Shown here: positions 10,642 to 23,339 of the stretch, piece by piece | How the letters are laid out: the number at the start of each line of letters is the position of its first letter | Numbering within the stretch: the first letter of the stretch is position 1 | Source: Escallonia rubra | Taxonomy: Eukaryota > Streptophyta > Magnoliopsida > Escalloniales > Escalloniaceae | NCBI GenBank assembly: GCA_033065855.1 | Contig: JAVXUO010001934.1 | Location: 1 to 64,000 of the forward strand | DNA length: 64,000 nucleotides | Reading direction: 5' to 3' | Notes under the pieces: model-generated | What the model saw: only the letters and a program-made list of their open reading frames with translations | Databases searched by the model: none | What the model was told of the DNA's origin: nothing | Made by a program: the position numbers and the translations under genes

Positions 10642-11300
10642 AGATAGTCATTGGAAAAAATGAATAACATTGTATATAAATTTAATAAATAAATTACATG
10701 TCAATAATAGCATTTTTAGACAAGACCTCACGATCAACAAAGTGACTATATTACATATATAAGGATTTAGATAACAAATCAAATATGAGATTAAGAAAAA
10801 AATAAATGATACACCTATCTAAATTAATCTGAATATATTTGATAAAAATCTATATCATTGACAATGTTATTTTTAAGGTAACTTTACAAAGCTCAATGTA
10901 ATAAAACCCTAACAACCAATAAAAAGAGTATTTTTTACATTTAGCTAAATTCACAAGAACAATGAGACCAATTAGTGTATCTTAGACTACTTATAAGCTT
11001 TAGAGCTTAATTTTGACTGTGATATATTCGTTTACAATAATGTGTGGTGAGTATTCAATCACAGTTGTGTGGCTTAACCTCTCCACTATAATTATTAGCT
11101 TTATGCAAGGATAATTGTTAAACTTTACAAGCTCATTTTAGGTAACAAATATAACCCGACAAAATTTAGTATATAACTCAAATTATGTAACTCTACAAAG
11201 CTTATATAAATTTGTCACAGATAGTAAACCTATAAGATGATGGCAAATTCAACCCTTCTAAACTTTATTTTATCCATGCATTTACATATTATGTCTTACT
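10640..11300 (+). repeat. AT-rich fragment of the Helitron-like repeat family
   Basis: Segments match, in reverse complement, the AT-rich repeats at 57000-57760 and 61030-61790; for example AACAAATCAAATATGAGAT at ~10768. No open frame of note. No termini were identified, so this is a decayed fragment. Confidence 0.5.
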
Positions 11301-11639
11301 TTTTACTATTAACACCAAAAAATACTAAAAAATAAGGACACATCATCTTTATCGATCAACCGTCTTCACAACATGTACACCCTCCATCCCAAAAAAATTG
11401 TTCAATTTTGACTTGACACGCATATTAAGGATATAAGTCATTTTCCCATTCTAACAACCAAGATGCCCCACTTTACCACAAACAAAACAAAGCCCTCTCT
11501 TTTTCTTGTTTTTTATTTTTTTTAGTCATTCCCGTTATTCTCATTATAAAACTTGTGCACGTTGTTAGATGTTGTAGATGTCAGTCGTTCAATACGATGG
11601 ACATTCCATTTTTTCCGTGATTATCAAGTGCCTCTCTCT

Positions 11640-12360
11640 TTCCAGCCTCGCTTTCAACTTGAATGTGTTGGGGGAACTGATCCAAATTCATAAACTTTTT
11701 ATTGTGTTTCAAGGATCTTTGATAATTCTTTCAAGAAGATGAAAGTTTTCCAATGGTAGTAGAAACTTAAACAGTTTATGAAATTGGTTTTCCCGCATCC
11801 ACATATTAGGTAGCAACATCACAATGTTCATTGACTTGATCCATTATAGGTCTATTATCATAAAAATCTTACAATGAATAAAGTTATTGACAAGGAAAAG
11901 ACTTATTACTGATATCTTCATTGACATACCCCTTTTGAATCGCATTATACATCTCTCGTGCCATAGTAATCTTGTGAAACATGTTGAAAAGATTGTTCAT
12001 CATGGGATTAAGATGGTGTAGCCGCACATATAGTCATCGTTTAGCCATTTCTTTTGATTCTCCGCGTGAGGACGCTTGGTTTGTTCGAGGTGCTGCGTTT
12101 GCTTGAAGAAGCAACGTTTGGCCATTACCGATTGGTGCTCCATTGGATGAACCAACGCTAGCAACTTCAAGTGTCGAATACCCCATTAAAAGCACGTAAG
12201 CCACTTTGGTGACAGTGAATTGGTAGAAAATCTTCATGCTCCATCTCTTATAATTCTACCCTTTAAACCTCTCAAGCCTCTGCACTTCTTGAGGTTGTGT
12301 AGCTTCACGATTGTTGCAGCATCCATGTTAAGATGAATACTACTATACTTGAATTATTGT
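11640..12360 (-). mobile_element. Degenerate Copia gag-like fossil (unit 1 copy)
   Basis: On the minus strand, fragments resemble a Copia gag region (VTKVAYVLL and a downstream stretch of the UBN2 type). It is heavily broken. A matching copy sits at 23340-24290 in the second unit, so it predates the segmental duplication and is older than either LTR element inserted in unit 2. Confidence 0.5.
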
Positions 12361-13193
12361 ATGGTGATTTATGGTGAAGGTGTGTGGATCGGATTTAGAA
12401 AACTCAAGACGGTATAGAATGAAAGAAAGGTTATTCTCAGGAAAGGCACTTCTAGGAAGATATCTTACAAATAGTACTTTTCCCACTATGATGCAAGTAG
12501 ACTCAAGGAAAATCTATCGACAGGATACAATGCTCAATCACTTGAGAGTTGAAGATTGCACTTGTACAATTCTCTCACACTACCAAGAATACACTTACGA
12601 TAGCACTTACAAAACACTAAGAAAGAAATTAGTTACAAATAAAGTTCAAAACTACATTTATATAGGTAATGAGTTGGTGCTTAAGCACTTCTAATGAAGA
12701 GTCGCAACTCTTCAAAAAATATGGCTGTTAGAGCCTAAAAAAATCCAGAGAAATCCGACGTTTTTAAGTTTAAGTGCTACAAAACTATTGGATAGGTGCC
12801 ACGGATCCAAGGAAGTAGATTAGCGCATCATATGGTCACATGCCAAAGAATTGCATGATAGGTGCCACTGAAATCCCTATAGGTGCTGCCGATCCGAACC
12901 TGGAGGCACCCTTTACATATTTCCAAATTAAAAACGTTTTACTGCCTCCATGTTTTTGTTTATTTCTTCTTTTTTTTTCTTTTCCTTTTCTTTTAATACC
13001 ATATATACAAATATAATTACGTGTATCCACATAAATGAAATTATCAGAAACAAAAATCAGTATTAGAAACACAGAGAGGGCCTATTCTTGATGACTTGGT
13101 AATGGTGGTCAACATTTGAGCACCAAAAGCCTTGGAATAACATTTACTTTTAGATGCTTGATATCTCACATAAGTTTTTCAACATTGACTTCC

Positions 13194-16100
13194 TCAAAAA
13201 AGGCGATTTGTGACGGTCAAACCTCCATCTACCGCTAGATTATGCCCACTCACATACCTAGACTCATCACTCGCCAAAAAAAGTGCAGCTTCTGCCACAT
13301 CTTGCTTCTGGAGAGATTTTCCCTTCATGTTGTGATATACCCTCGATATTTGATCATCATCGAGAATTTCCTTCGCCATTAATGTTGGTAACAAGTAGGG
13401 TGATATGCAGTTCATACGAATCTGGAATTGACCAAGCTCCGCGGCAACGTTCTTAGTGAGTCCCACCACGGCATGCTTTGAACTCGTGTATGCATGGGTT
13501 CCAAGTCCCCCAACAATGCCACAGACACTTGTGATTGCGATGATGCTACCGGTGCAACTTGGGATCATTACGCGAGCTGCATGTTTGGCTCCGAAGAACA
13601 CAGCTGTAGTGGTGACGTGATGACATTAACAGTTATCTTGGAAGATATAGTTTAATAAAAACAGAATTAAAATGAAAAGGGACGAAACTAAAGGAGAAAT
13701 AAGCGATATGATCAAGTTTGTTTTTTTTCTCTTTATAGTTAGTAGGTGACAAAAGTTAAAGTGTTCCGTAGACAAATGCAACTCTTGTTGAAAATTAGAT
13801 AAAAAAAAAATCATAAATAAATAAATTTGTTGATTGGTTGCAGATAAATAATCATCCATGACAAACATAGTCTTGGTGGAAATTGGCAAACAACAAATTT
13901 GAAAGTTCCCCTTGGAATTTCTTTAAAGCAATTCACTCTTGGCGTGTTTTTGAATAGACACAACTGTTGTTTAAAAAAAGAAAAGGAAGAAGAAATAGTC
14001 ACAACCTTTACGTATTCAAAATAGGATTGTTTTAGCGTGTTTTATTGTGGTCACAAATAACATTATTATTTTTTCAAACATATTCCAAAGAACATGATTT
14101 TGTTGAAAAGGTGTGACTGATAATTTATTTAACTTATCGTTCATTTTCAAAAAAAATCTAACAATTACATATTTAAAGTGTTAAGTGCCTAAACTCGCAT
14201 ACCTACACACGAATAGCATGGAGATAATTAGCACACCCTAACCTCACTACTCATTAAATCGTAAAAGCACCTTTTCAACTGAATTCCTGTTTTAAAACTC
14301 ATTTATAAGCAAATTCTCAGATTAAGGAGTTTATTTGTTTTCAAACAAACTTTTCAAACTCCAACAAATCATAATTATGGTTTTTCTGGAACACGAAATA
14401 TCACCTTACATTTGCAAAAAAAAACCAAATTCGTACTTCTGAGGTCTTGAATTCAAGACTCAACAAATTTACCATTTGAAAAGAAAGATGTTTGAATGGT
14501 GCAGGGCGAGTGTCTCGGAGGTGGCTGGCAAACTGAGTTCCGAATGAGTTCATAAGGTGGGGTTGCAACTTTGTCTAGGAGGCAATCTGAGAAACGGCTC
14601 TCACTGTTTCCTTAGCCCAGCTTGATTCAACTTCGCCATTGGACCCGAGGAGAGGTCTCCCACCCACACTAATTAAGGTTTAGGATAATTTAGTCTAGTT
14701 AAGCTCATAAGTACCCTAAGCCAGTATAGGGGACCACTCATCGTGTACTGTACTATGTCAAAAGTGTATTAAAAGTTGGCCAATACATCAAGATAGTTAA
14801 TTTAGGATAGCCAAAACTCAAAAATCATAACGTACTGCAATTTTTGGAGTGGAGAAATAATCACTTCATCATAGTTCATCATTTTCAGTTTTCTTTAATA
14901 TTAACTCTGGCCGATTATTATGATAAAGAATCTTAAAGTACCAAGCTCTTGTTTTTTTAATGAAGGAACCATAATCATTTGAAAAACAACACTATTCAAA
15001 TTTGAGTAGCACTTATGAATTAGCGCAATCATTTTTTTCTTCAATTCACGTTATGATTGTGTACCTGTGAGGTTGACTTTAATAACTCGCTCAAAGTCAT
15101 AGTTCATCATCATAGCCATTTCAGTTTTCTTTAATATTAACTCTGACTGATTATTATGATAAAGAATCTTTAAGTACCAAGCTCTTGTTTTTTTAATGAA
15201 GGAACCATAATCATTTGAAAAACAACACTATTCAAATCTATCTAACACTTATGAACTAGCACAATCATTTTTTTCTTCAATTCACGTCATGATTGTGTAT
15301 CTGTGAGGTTGACCTTAATGACTCGCTCAAAGTCATAGTTCATCATCATAGCCATTTCAGTTTCTTTAATATTAACTCTGGCCGATTATTATGATAAAGA
15401 ATCTTAAAGTACCAAGCTCTTGTTTTTTTAATGAAGGAATCGTAATCATTTGAAAAACAATACTATTCAAATTTGAGTAACACTTGTGAACTAGCGCAAT
15501 CATTTTTTTTTTTCAATTCACATCATGATTGTGTACCTGTGAGGTTGACCTTAATAACTCGCTCAAAGTCTGATGCATCGTTGTCAACAATGCTAGGTTT
15601 TGGTGGATCTATGATGCCAGCGTTGTTGACCATAATATCTAACTTCCCGTGCTTATCGACAGTGGTGTTGACGGCATTTTCGATATCAGATTCGACCGAC
15701 ACATCGCAATGAATGAAGGAGGCCACTTCAAGACCCATGTCCTGGCAAACTGACTGCCCCAAGTCATCTAAGATGTCTGCAATAACTACTTTAGCCCCGT
15801 GTTTTGCAAACATCTTTGCAATGGACTCTCCAAGGCCACGAGATGCTCCGGTGATAAGTGCCACTTTACCTTCTAATCTGAAGTGTTCAATATATGAGTA
15901 CAGACTTGTATGCGAAGATGTATATTTTCTTACTACGTCAGAAATATATTGAAAAATGTATTCACAATGCATTTATGCTTTGCAATTCAAATAAAGGGAA
16001 AAAGTGGAAGTAATGAAGTGCAAGCATCCTCCCTCGTTCTAGTGCATCAAGATTAAGTAGTTGATGTCTACCTCACTTCATTAATCCATTTTTGTTAAGC

Positions 16101-16478
16101 CAGACTAAGCCTTAACTCGCTTAGCTATCTACCGAAGGCAATAAAATTAGTGGGGAGACCCAACAACTTTAGGTGATAGGCGACCAAGAAAAGCACTTGC
16201 AAGTGTAATATAATGAACAAATTTTAACTCTTCACCCCCTTAGAGCAAGTACATTCTTCCAATACAAATTCCATTACAAGAAATCGTTGATAAAGCTCAT
16301 TAACGTCACTTGTGATTGTCCATTTAGCGACAAAATTATAACTAAAAGTTTGCAAATACAAGAACTTAATTAGATGGCAGAGTTGTGGAGGAATTGGCAA
16401 AACAATGCAATGGCGTGTAAGCATAGAAGAGCAGATATACCTTGGAACCATTGCAGAAATCGCTGAGATGCTTGCCAT
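13194..16478 (-). CDS. Short-chain dehydrogenase/reductase SDR1 (secoisolariciresinol/xanthoxin dehydrogenase-like)
   Basis: Three exons on the minus strand (16478-16441, 15877-15537, 13603-13194) with GT-AG junctions encode 262 residues, the usual size for the plant SDR110C type. The NAD-binding motif TGASRGLG is at 22-29, D47 at the end of the second strand favours NAD(H) over NADP(H), NNAG is at 97-100, and the catalytic set is N124, S152, Y165 and K169 (YTSSK). The C-terminus VSGHNLAVDGG is typical. Relatives oxidise secondary alcohols in lignan, diterpenoid or abscisic acid pathways; the substrate cannot be read here. The ATG was chosen because the paralogue shares the same short first exon. 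A TATA box lies ~75 bp upstream. Intron 2 contains two extra copies of the end of exon 2. Confidence 0.92.
14865..15572 (-). repeat. 236-bp tandem triplication across the exon 2/intron 2 junction of SDR1
   Basis: Three direct copies end near 15100, 15336 and 15572. Each includes ~34 nt of the 3' end of exon 2 and a donor site. The functional copy is the rightmost, continuous with the rest of exon 2. The other two are intronic decoys with donors near 15063 (gtacac) and 15299 (gatac, weaker). SDR2 lacks the duplication. Confidence 0.9.
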
Positions 16479-16552
16479 ATGGTGGAGTTAGTGGGAAACA
16501 GGTCTCACTGCTACGAATACAAGTGATAAATCTGGTGAAAGTGTTGCACCCC

Positions 16553-16558
16553 TTTATA
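16553..16558 (-). promoter_or_regulatory. TATA box of SDR1
   Basis: Minus-strand TATAAA within CTTATAAAGG, 75 bp upstream of the ATG at 16478. A TATA box in the equivalent place upstream of SDR2 supports it. Confidence 0.6.
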
Positions 16559-16679
16559 AGAGAGATTCCTCCCATGCTACGAATACAAGTGGGGTTTATT
16601 TTAACAACAGAACTGGTAAAGCAATTGTTTGACTTCATTTTAAAAGCGACCGAGAGGTACACATTTGAAAGAATAATAT

Positions 16680-17700
16680 ATTTTTCCTATAATACTGCTC
16701 TTTAATACACATGTGAGGATACTTAATATATCTTTTCTAAACTAATGCTCATTTAAATGAATGCGCGTGGGATAGTTGACCTACTCTTTTGTTTTTTTCT
16801 TTGTTGTACAAGTAAGACTGGATTTGGCCATGGGGACCTCTTCATATGTGAGTTTTACGTTCGTCGTAAGTCGCTACAGTACTATAAACAGCGGTCTTAT
16901 ACAGTCCATGGCTCTCACTGCATATTAGTGGGAGCTAGAGATTTGGTGCATACCCTATGCTTCCTCCGCCACCCCGCGCGTCCCGATTATCCCTTAATTA
17001 GTTTGGTACCCCGAGCATAGGCAACCCCAATGTTCACTTCCCTCTCCTCCAAGGTCATGTTAACCATTTTCCTTGCTTGTCCATTTGGTGCGATGTCTTT
17101 TTTGTTTCTAGGGTACTCGTTTGGTATCGCATTTACGTTGTAATGTTTATGTTAATATCTGCCTACCACAAAAAAAGGATGTAGACATCATTTTTGTAAT
17201 TCATTCTTTGTTACTATAATATTTAGCGACACGTGCCAATTTTGTTTTAAAAAAGTCATATATCTAACCCTTCTACTTAAGAATGGGGATTAATTTTACG
17301 CTACACCTCATATTTAGGGGTCAATTGCACCCAGCACCCTGTGATTCTAAAATTGGCATCCAGCACCAAAAAATCACAAAGTTTGACTTACATCATCAAC
17401 TGATGGTCAAATGCTTTTTGACCGCACATTTATTAGTTTTTATGAGGAGGATGAGCTTTCAGTAGAGATGAAATGAGAAATTAGAGAGCACAAAAAATTT
17501 CATAGAGAAAAGGGGAGTGAAAAAGCAGAACAAACATCCGTCCTCCTCCTCCATCTAATCTTGTTGTTGACGTGGCGCGTAAGTGTAAGTGGATTTGGAT
17601 CTAACGGCTGGAGTTAAATGTACAGTAGCTCTACTGTAGCCCTAGCTACAACAGAGGATCCAAATCCCAGTAAATAAGGCTTCAACCCAGATATTAGATG
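16680..17700. other. Intergenic stretch without recognised genes
   Basis: Only short open frames without domain similarity are seen. A block at 17310-17700 contains inverted wording (GGATTTGGATC near 17590 and GATCCAAATCC near 17655), suggesting remnants of a small inverted-repeat element, but no clean termini were found. Confidence 0.5.
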
Positions 17701-18404
17701 AAAGGTCTGAATGAAAAAAGCATGGCACTTACCATTTATAGTAAGGTTGGATTATTCCTTTTGCAACTCCATTTTGTGGAGGGAAATTAGGAGCCGAATG
17801 CTCTCTAATAATACCATGTTACTTACAAAAGGAAATGATCTCGTTAGGTTGGTATTCACCACCTCAATCTAATTCGATCCTTTTATATTCTTCCAGGTTT
17901 TATTTTTATCTTCTTCTTTGAAAATTTTGAACTTTTTAGAAGCTTCATCCCTTGTTCTTAATAAATATACATAGGTACATTTGGAAAAGTCATCAATAAA
18001 TGTAAAAAAGTAATGCTTACCACCTCTTGTAATATTATCTTTACTTTCACCCAAATCCGTATAGATTAGTTCTAACAAAGATGAAGTTTTATTGACACTT
18101 TTAAAAGGATAAATTACACACGGTACTCATTAAGTTTGCCATAAACTACACATGAGTCCTACTAGGTATCTTTATTACACTCCGCTCTCTGTGGTTTAAA
18201 GTATTTTTACACAAAACGCCATTCGGTTAGGCATTCGTGAATCAAAGTTAGGTCACCACATAATATTTTGTGATCTACCTAAATTGTCCTTTAAGATGTC
18301 TTCCCTTCTTCAACCACTGCTGTCGACTCCAGGGTACTGCCACTGGCACTGCCATCATCCCCTTTTTCGAACACCATCCCATCCTCCAAGCACCACTGCC
18401 CTCT

Positions 18405-18410
<6 letters not shown>

Positions 18411-18472
<62 letters not shown>
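18411..18472 (+). repeat. (CT)n-(CA)n compound microsatellite
   Basis: About 23 CT units followed by about eight CA units, inside the MULE-type element. The open frames running through it are artefacts of the repeat. Confidence 0.95.
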
Positions 18473-19216
18473 TACACAAAAAAAACATATTGCCCACAAG
18501 ATACTTACCACCACCACCAACAGATTTAACACGACTACAACAATACCAACAAATCTAGCACCACCACAACACCAGCCACCTCCAAACACAGCACACCCCT
18601 CTAACCCCCTCACAAACGCACACTTGCGCCGTACCACAGTCATCCACCTCACATCGCCACACTGTCGGTGTCCATTGGGCCACCATTTTCCACCCTCAAC
18701 AAACATCACCATAGTGGCGGCGGGGTTTGTTTGATCGTTGGTTGGCTGCTGACCGGGGCTTAAAAATTTATGGTGGCTATTTGTGGGTATGGTGGCTGAT
18801 GACGACCGGTCGCAGTTGGTGGGTTACGAGCGATCGTCGAAGGGTGTTGCCGGTGGTGGCATATGGATTTTAGGATTGATGGTGATTGGTGGTCGTGGGT
18901 GTGCCGGTGTGGTCATGGTTGGGCCGATTTAGATGTGGAAATTGGCTTGCGGTGGTGGGTCATGGCGGGGCAGTGTGTTGCCATTGGTGGGTCTATTGGG
19001 GTCATTGGTGGAATGCAATTGGTCGCCGGAGGATGTTGTCGGGTGATGGGGTTTTCGACGGTATCGCCGAAGTATGTTGCCAGGTGGTGGGTCGTGGTGG
19101 CTGCGGTGGTGGGTCGTGGTGGCTGCGGTGGTAGCCTGTCAATAAGGTGAAGGAACGAGCTGTTGGTGGGTGGCCATTGGTAGGATGTTGATGGGTCGTA
19201 TTTGGTCACTGAAGGG

Positions 19217-20318
19217 CAGGGGCGGAGCCACGCTTGTACGAGGGGGTGCTAACGTACCCCCTCAGATTCAGATTTTGAAAATAAAATAAAATTATATGTA
19301 TAGTTTTTTTTCACTCACAATCACACAAACCTTTGATGAAGCTCTACTTTCTGTGAGGACGATGGTTTTGGACAGAGAGAAAATGAGAGAAAATTGGGAA
19401 AAAAAGAGAAACAAGGAGAGAAGAGAGAGAGAGAGAGGTTCTTGGGGAGCCGAAGCAAGGTAACTACTGCCTATCCCCACCAAAGTAAGCCTTCCCTGCT
19501 ACACTTGACAAACAACTCCTCTAATAACGCCAATCCTTCACCCATTTTCTCCATCACATCTGCCTTTGCTTCCTCTCCTTGCGCCCTTTTTAGCTCCCCT
19601 GTTAATGGATACCACTGCAACAATATCAACATACAATTGCAGGAGTGTTAACACCATACATCTGGTCTCTGCGCCCGAGAAATGAACTGAATGATCTGAC
19701 AGCAAGTGGAAAGATGGTGCAGCATATCCAAGATATCAAGCTTGGCTTGCGTGCTTGTGTTGTTATTGCTGTCAATGGAGTCATCTGGGGCAAGGGAGGG
19801 GGTACTCTATAGAATGCAAAGCTGTCCTATTTTGTACCTACCCCACGTGAAGCCACAGTTTCTTCTCCATTCTTTATTGCTGATTTTTATCATGGAATGA
19901 TGGGGGGGAGCAAATGTCCTTTTTGGCCCTGATTTCCGGTGAAGGTGAATTTACACAGGTGGCGCTCCACCATTGACGCTAGGCGACAACGTTCTTTAAA
20001 TTGGTTATGTTGGCAATCATTTTCTACTGTCGAGATTCAAGTACTCCCCCTCTCGTTTTTCTTTGCTCCTTGTAAATTATCAGCTTATTATTGCTATTAT
20101 ACGGAGTAACATCCACTGTTTCACCCGTTACTTGTGGGGAAAGTTCGCGTAGTATTCTTCTTAGTTTGAAGTATACGATACATTATTAAATAATTAAAAA
20201 AATATTAACAAGTTAAGAAAGTGCACTCTATTTTTGTGTGTTATTTTATTTATAATTTTTTTTACTGATTGCGATACATTTTTAGCACCCCTGAGGTAGA
20301 TTCCTGACTCCGCCCCTG
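19217..20318. mobile_element. Non-autonomous hAT element (1.1 kb)
   Basis: The ends are CAGGGGCGGAGCCACG and, as reverse complement, CAGGGGCGGAGTCAGG, the classic hAT terminus. Flanks CTGAAGGG (19209-19216) and CTGGAGGG (20319-20326) form an 8-bp target duplication with one mismatch. The interior has no transposase frame. It is inserted in the element at 18107-20974. Confidence 0.88.
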
Positions 20319-20478
20319 CTGGAGGGTGTTGCCGGTCGCCAGAAGGTGTTGCCGGCATAGGCTTGGCGGGTTGGCAGCAATGTTATTGGGGAGAATGGGA
20401 TTATAGTGAAAGCTGTGGTGGTTCACAGGGGGGGGGGGGTGGTGTGTGAGAGAGAATAAATTTATTTGTTTATGAGGG

Positions 20479-20841
20479 TGATAGAATCAAGCGCTTACCA
20501 CTGCATCAAAAAAAATTGCTGTTAGTAAGGGCACAACTTTATTTCTTTATATTCCTGGCACTGCAGCCAGCGCACACGGTCAAGAACACAATGGAGTGGA
20601 TGGACGCAGCCAACTTCTGATCTGCCAACAATCCCTTCCCCAGATACCCCCCAGGGGACTCGAACCCGTGACCTGCTCTGATACCAATTGTTAGGATCAA
20701 ACGCTTATCACTGCACCAAAAATAATTGTTGTTAGTAAGGGCGCAATGTTATTTCCTTATAGTCTTGACACGGCAGCCAGCGCACACAGTCAAGTACACA
20801 AGGGAGTAGATGGAATGCGGCCAACCTTCGATCTGCCAACA
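20479..20841 (-). mobile_element. TRIM (miniature LTR retrotransposon), complete in outline
   Basis: Two ~152-bp direct terminal repeats (20479-20630 and 20689-20841) flank a 58-bp interior. On the minus strand each repeat starts TGTTGGCAGATC and ends with CCTAACA or a variant. The interior begins with a primer-binding-like TTGGTATCAGAGCAGG. Flanks GAGGG and GGGGG may be a 5-bp target duplication with one change. TRIMs have no coding capacity; this one looks whole in layout. It is nested in the 18107-20974 element. A rearranged relative is at 39062-39405. Confidence 0.85.
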
Positions 20842-21239
20842 GGGGGTATCATAGTCTTTTCAATTATTCTGATAACTGAAAAATAAAAATGTGTAGCTTA
20901 GTGTAATAAAAATATTTAGTAGGCACCATGTGTAGTTTATGTCAAACCTTAGAAGTGTCGTGGGTAATTTACCCCTTTTAAAAAGTAATTTTGCTTGTGC
21001 GCAACACTTGATAAAACTGAACCTGCATAGGAATAAAAACCTATGCCCTAATCTATTGTGTCAAACAATATTGGAATCATGACCAGATATAAGCAGAAAT
21101 ACTAGCATTCCTCTTAAGGATCCAAACGGTTGGATCCAAACCAAAACCATAACATACTTAAGAAAAAGTTTTTGAAATTCTACCTAAATAATAGTAGGCC
21201 ATCTAATTTAAACTTGTAAAACTTGTAAATTTCTTCAAA

Positions 21240-22015
21240 TAGTAGACCAAATAGTTTGTGACATGGTCTTCTGCTTTTTGAACATCTTGTGGATCGTGTC
21301 GCGTGACGTGGTTGCTAGTCGTTGTACAAGAGAAAGCGAAGGGCTGAAAAACTGTGGGGCTTAATTCCTGTTAGCTTGTTTTGATGTCTTTGGACGGCTC
21401 TTCTAGGTCCGATGATGCTGTTTTAGATTTTATGGACAGCTTTTGCTTTGTACAGATTGGTGATTAGTGCGTGTAAAGCTTTGGCGTATTCCGTCCCCTT
21501 TTCTGGCGATTTTTTTTGTCGAGAAATTCACTAATAAAAAAAAGAAAAAAAAAGAAAAGGTTGCTATGTAATGCAATTCTTGTGACACCACGTGATAAAC
21601 ATTAGGTTTGTTCCCCGGCCGTGGTCGGCATTGATTCTTATGCCTCCTTGACAATACTAATAATAAATTCAAGACTGCAGGAAATGCTAGTTAATAATGA
21701 ATGAGGAACATTAAAGAAGAACGTGAAGAAAATGATTTTTTTATTCAATAAAAGATGAAGACCACAAATGTGTCAACGTTTACACATTTGGTTTTCGTAC
21801 CAAAGGATAACTAGTTTATTGAAATCCATTTTTTATTCTGCGAGAGCTGGACCAATCATCCAATGTTTGAAATGAAAATAAGCAGCTGCTAGCTACATGC
21901 CAAGATCTACAAGTGGAACGATGGCGCAAGCCTTAATTGTTCGAGGGAGGAGGAGCCTACATTGAGGCCATTGCCTCCATCAGTGTGTTACATGTCAACC
22001 GAGTGTACTTAGGCT
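21240..22015. other. Intergenic; possible LINE/retroposon 3' tail near 21250-21560
   Basis: The stretch ending near 21560 (TTTTTTGTCGAGAAATTCAC followed by an A/AG-rich run) recurs in shorter form at 22325-22375. A shared 3' block ending in an A-rich run resembles two retroposed 3' ends, but there is no coding sequence or box motif to confirm it. Confidence 0.3.
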
Positions 22016-22249
22016 GTGTTCATATGTTTCAGCGGTAAAGGCGCTCGGGTTGAATTTGTGGACTACCTCGTTGATAGTTTGAAACGGGCAAATATTCGTC
22101 CTTTTGTAGATAGCTATGCGAAAAAAGGAGTTACTATAAGCCCACAGTTGCTGACGACAATAGAAGAGTTGCGGAGTTCGATGATCGTAACGTCCGATAA
22201 ATTTGCTGCTTCCAAATGGTGCCTTGTCGAGTTGGAGGTGATCCTATAA
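22016..22249 (+). pseudogene. Fragment of a TIR-domain (TNL-type) disease-resistance gene
   Basis: Seventy-seven codons match the first half of a plant TIR domain: FSGKGARVEFVDYLVDSLK (strand A and helix A), then ISPQLLTTIEELRSS and a DKFAASKWCLVELEVIL motif that includes the glutamate used by TIR NADases. A full TIR domain is about 135-150 residues and would be followed by NB-ARC and leucine-rich repeats; none is found. The frame ends with TAA at 22247-22249, there is no ATG at the start, and following codons do not resemble a TIR. TIR proteins act in plant immunity by cleaving NAD; this remnant cannot encode one. Confidence 0.75.
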
Positions 22250-23339
22250 GAAGAACAGGACCAATTGACATCCTGGCATGCCCATCTACATGAAAGCAAC
22301 TGTTTGAAATACTAGCATTCTTCTTTTTTGTCAAGAAATTTACTTATAAAAAAAAGTAAAGTAAAAAAGAAAAGGTTGCTAATGTAATGCAATTTTTGTG
22401 AAACCACATGATATAAGCAGAACAGGAAAGCCAATAGTGTGGTCTGGTCTTTAGCATAACCTTACCTAACAAAGGATTCTTTAACTTAAACCCAATGACA
22501 TTTCTTAACAGACGGACAATAGACTATTCTAAAGACCGGATATGTGATACACATCTTGGAGAGCCAAACACTTTGCCAGAAGTGAATAACACAAGTAGAG
22601 GAACGGCCCACGCAAACGGTTTTGTTCGCATTCATTGCGTCATATGACTTGAAAGCCCCAGATTCATTTAGAGTCACATGAAAAGTAGTGTTGTGTCTAT
22701 CTACTAATCGTCTTCCATGTTAACCATGAGGACATCGGTGGGCATTTCAACGTGTTTGTGTTATAGTCATTCCCATCACCCTGGGAGTTTTCCCTCTTCC
22801 TCTCCTTATTGTTGTTGTTGTTGTTTCTGTAGTGCCTATTCTCATTATGAAACTTATGCATGTGGTTGGATATTAGTCCTTCAATATGATGGACATTGTC
22901 ATTGTTTTTTTTATTAGCAAGTGCTTCTCCGAATTTCGAGGCATTATTTGACTCAAATTTCGATAATTATCTCTAATTTTATAGATGGGATGTATTAGAT
23001 TGAGCATTTATCTTCGTCAATCATATAAATCATTGATTTAATCCCTTACATCAGGAATAATTCACAAAATAATACCTTAAATTATCTAGGCAAAATCTAG
23101 ACACTAAGACTTGACTGACACAATTGAAGTGGACCAATGGAATGGGCACATGGCCTTGACAACTGGATCACTAAACAATTAGACTAGACTAGATAATTGG
23201 ACCCAATTAATTAAGTTGTATTACAAGGCGTATGCTTAATATAATATATTCTAATTACTAATGATGCCCAATATTTATTTAATTAAATAATGACTATAAA
23301 AGTGGGGTGTGTAGAGCAATCTTGAGGAAGAGGTCTACA

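Larger units (their letters stand above)
11530..16680 (-). repeat. Segmental duplication, unit 1 (carries SDR1)
   Basis: This block is collinear and in the same orientation as 22690-36335 plus a few bases after 43091. It includes ~1.6 kb downstream of the dehydrogenase gene (a gag-like fossil and AT-rich sequence), the gene itself and ~200 bp upstream. Unit 1 has fewer insertions, so it is a useful stand-in for the ancestral state. Confidence 0.85.
18107..20974. mobile_element. MULE-type non-autonomous element with 9-bp target duplication
   Basis: The target duplication CTTTTAAAA occurs at 18098-18106 and 20975-20983. Terminal inverted repeats of ~100 bp begin GGATAAATTACACACGG on the left and, as reverse complement, GGGTAAATTACCCACGAC on the right. 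A 9-bp duplication is the Mutator-superfamily signature. Without two later insertions the element is ~1.4 kb. It contains a CT/CA microsatellite and a GGTGGT-rich part (18720-19200) but no transposase. Confidence 0.85.
17700..21240 (-). mobile_element. Copia integrase-region fossil, split by a later DNA transposon
   Basis: On the minus strand the part at about 17860-18097 resembles the start of a Copia integrase core (YTDLGE, FTFIDDFSK, VYLL). The sequence right of 20983 continues the same element. Between them sits a MULE-type insertion flanked by a 9-bp target duplication. No LTRs were found nearby. It is a broken fragment and its outer limits are approximate. Confidence 0.7.

Noticed and set aside
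18275-18734. Two long antiparallel frames
   Set aside because: They run through a (CT)n-(CA)n microsatellite inside a non-autonomous transposon.
18863-19209. Glycine/tryptophan-rich frames
   Set aside because: GGTGGT-type repeat sequence in a MULE-type element; no domain and frames on both strands.
20631-20688. Possible tRNA fragment with GGTTCGAGTCCC-like word on the minus strand
   Set aside because: It is the short interior of a TRIM between two direct terminal repeats.
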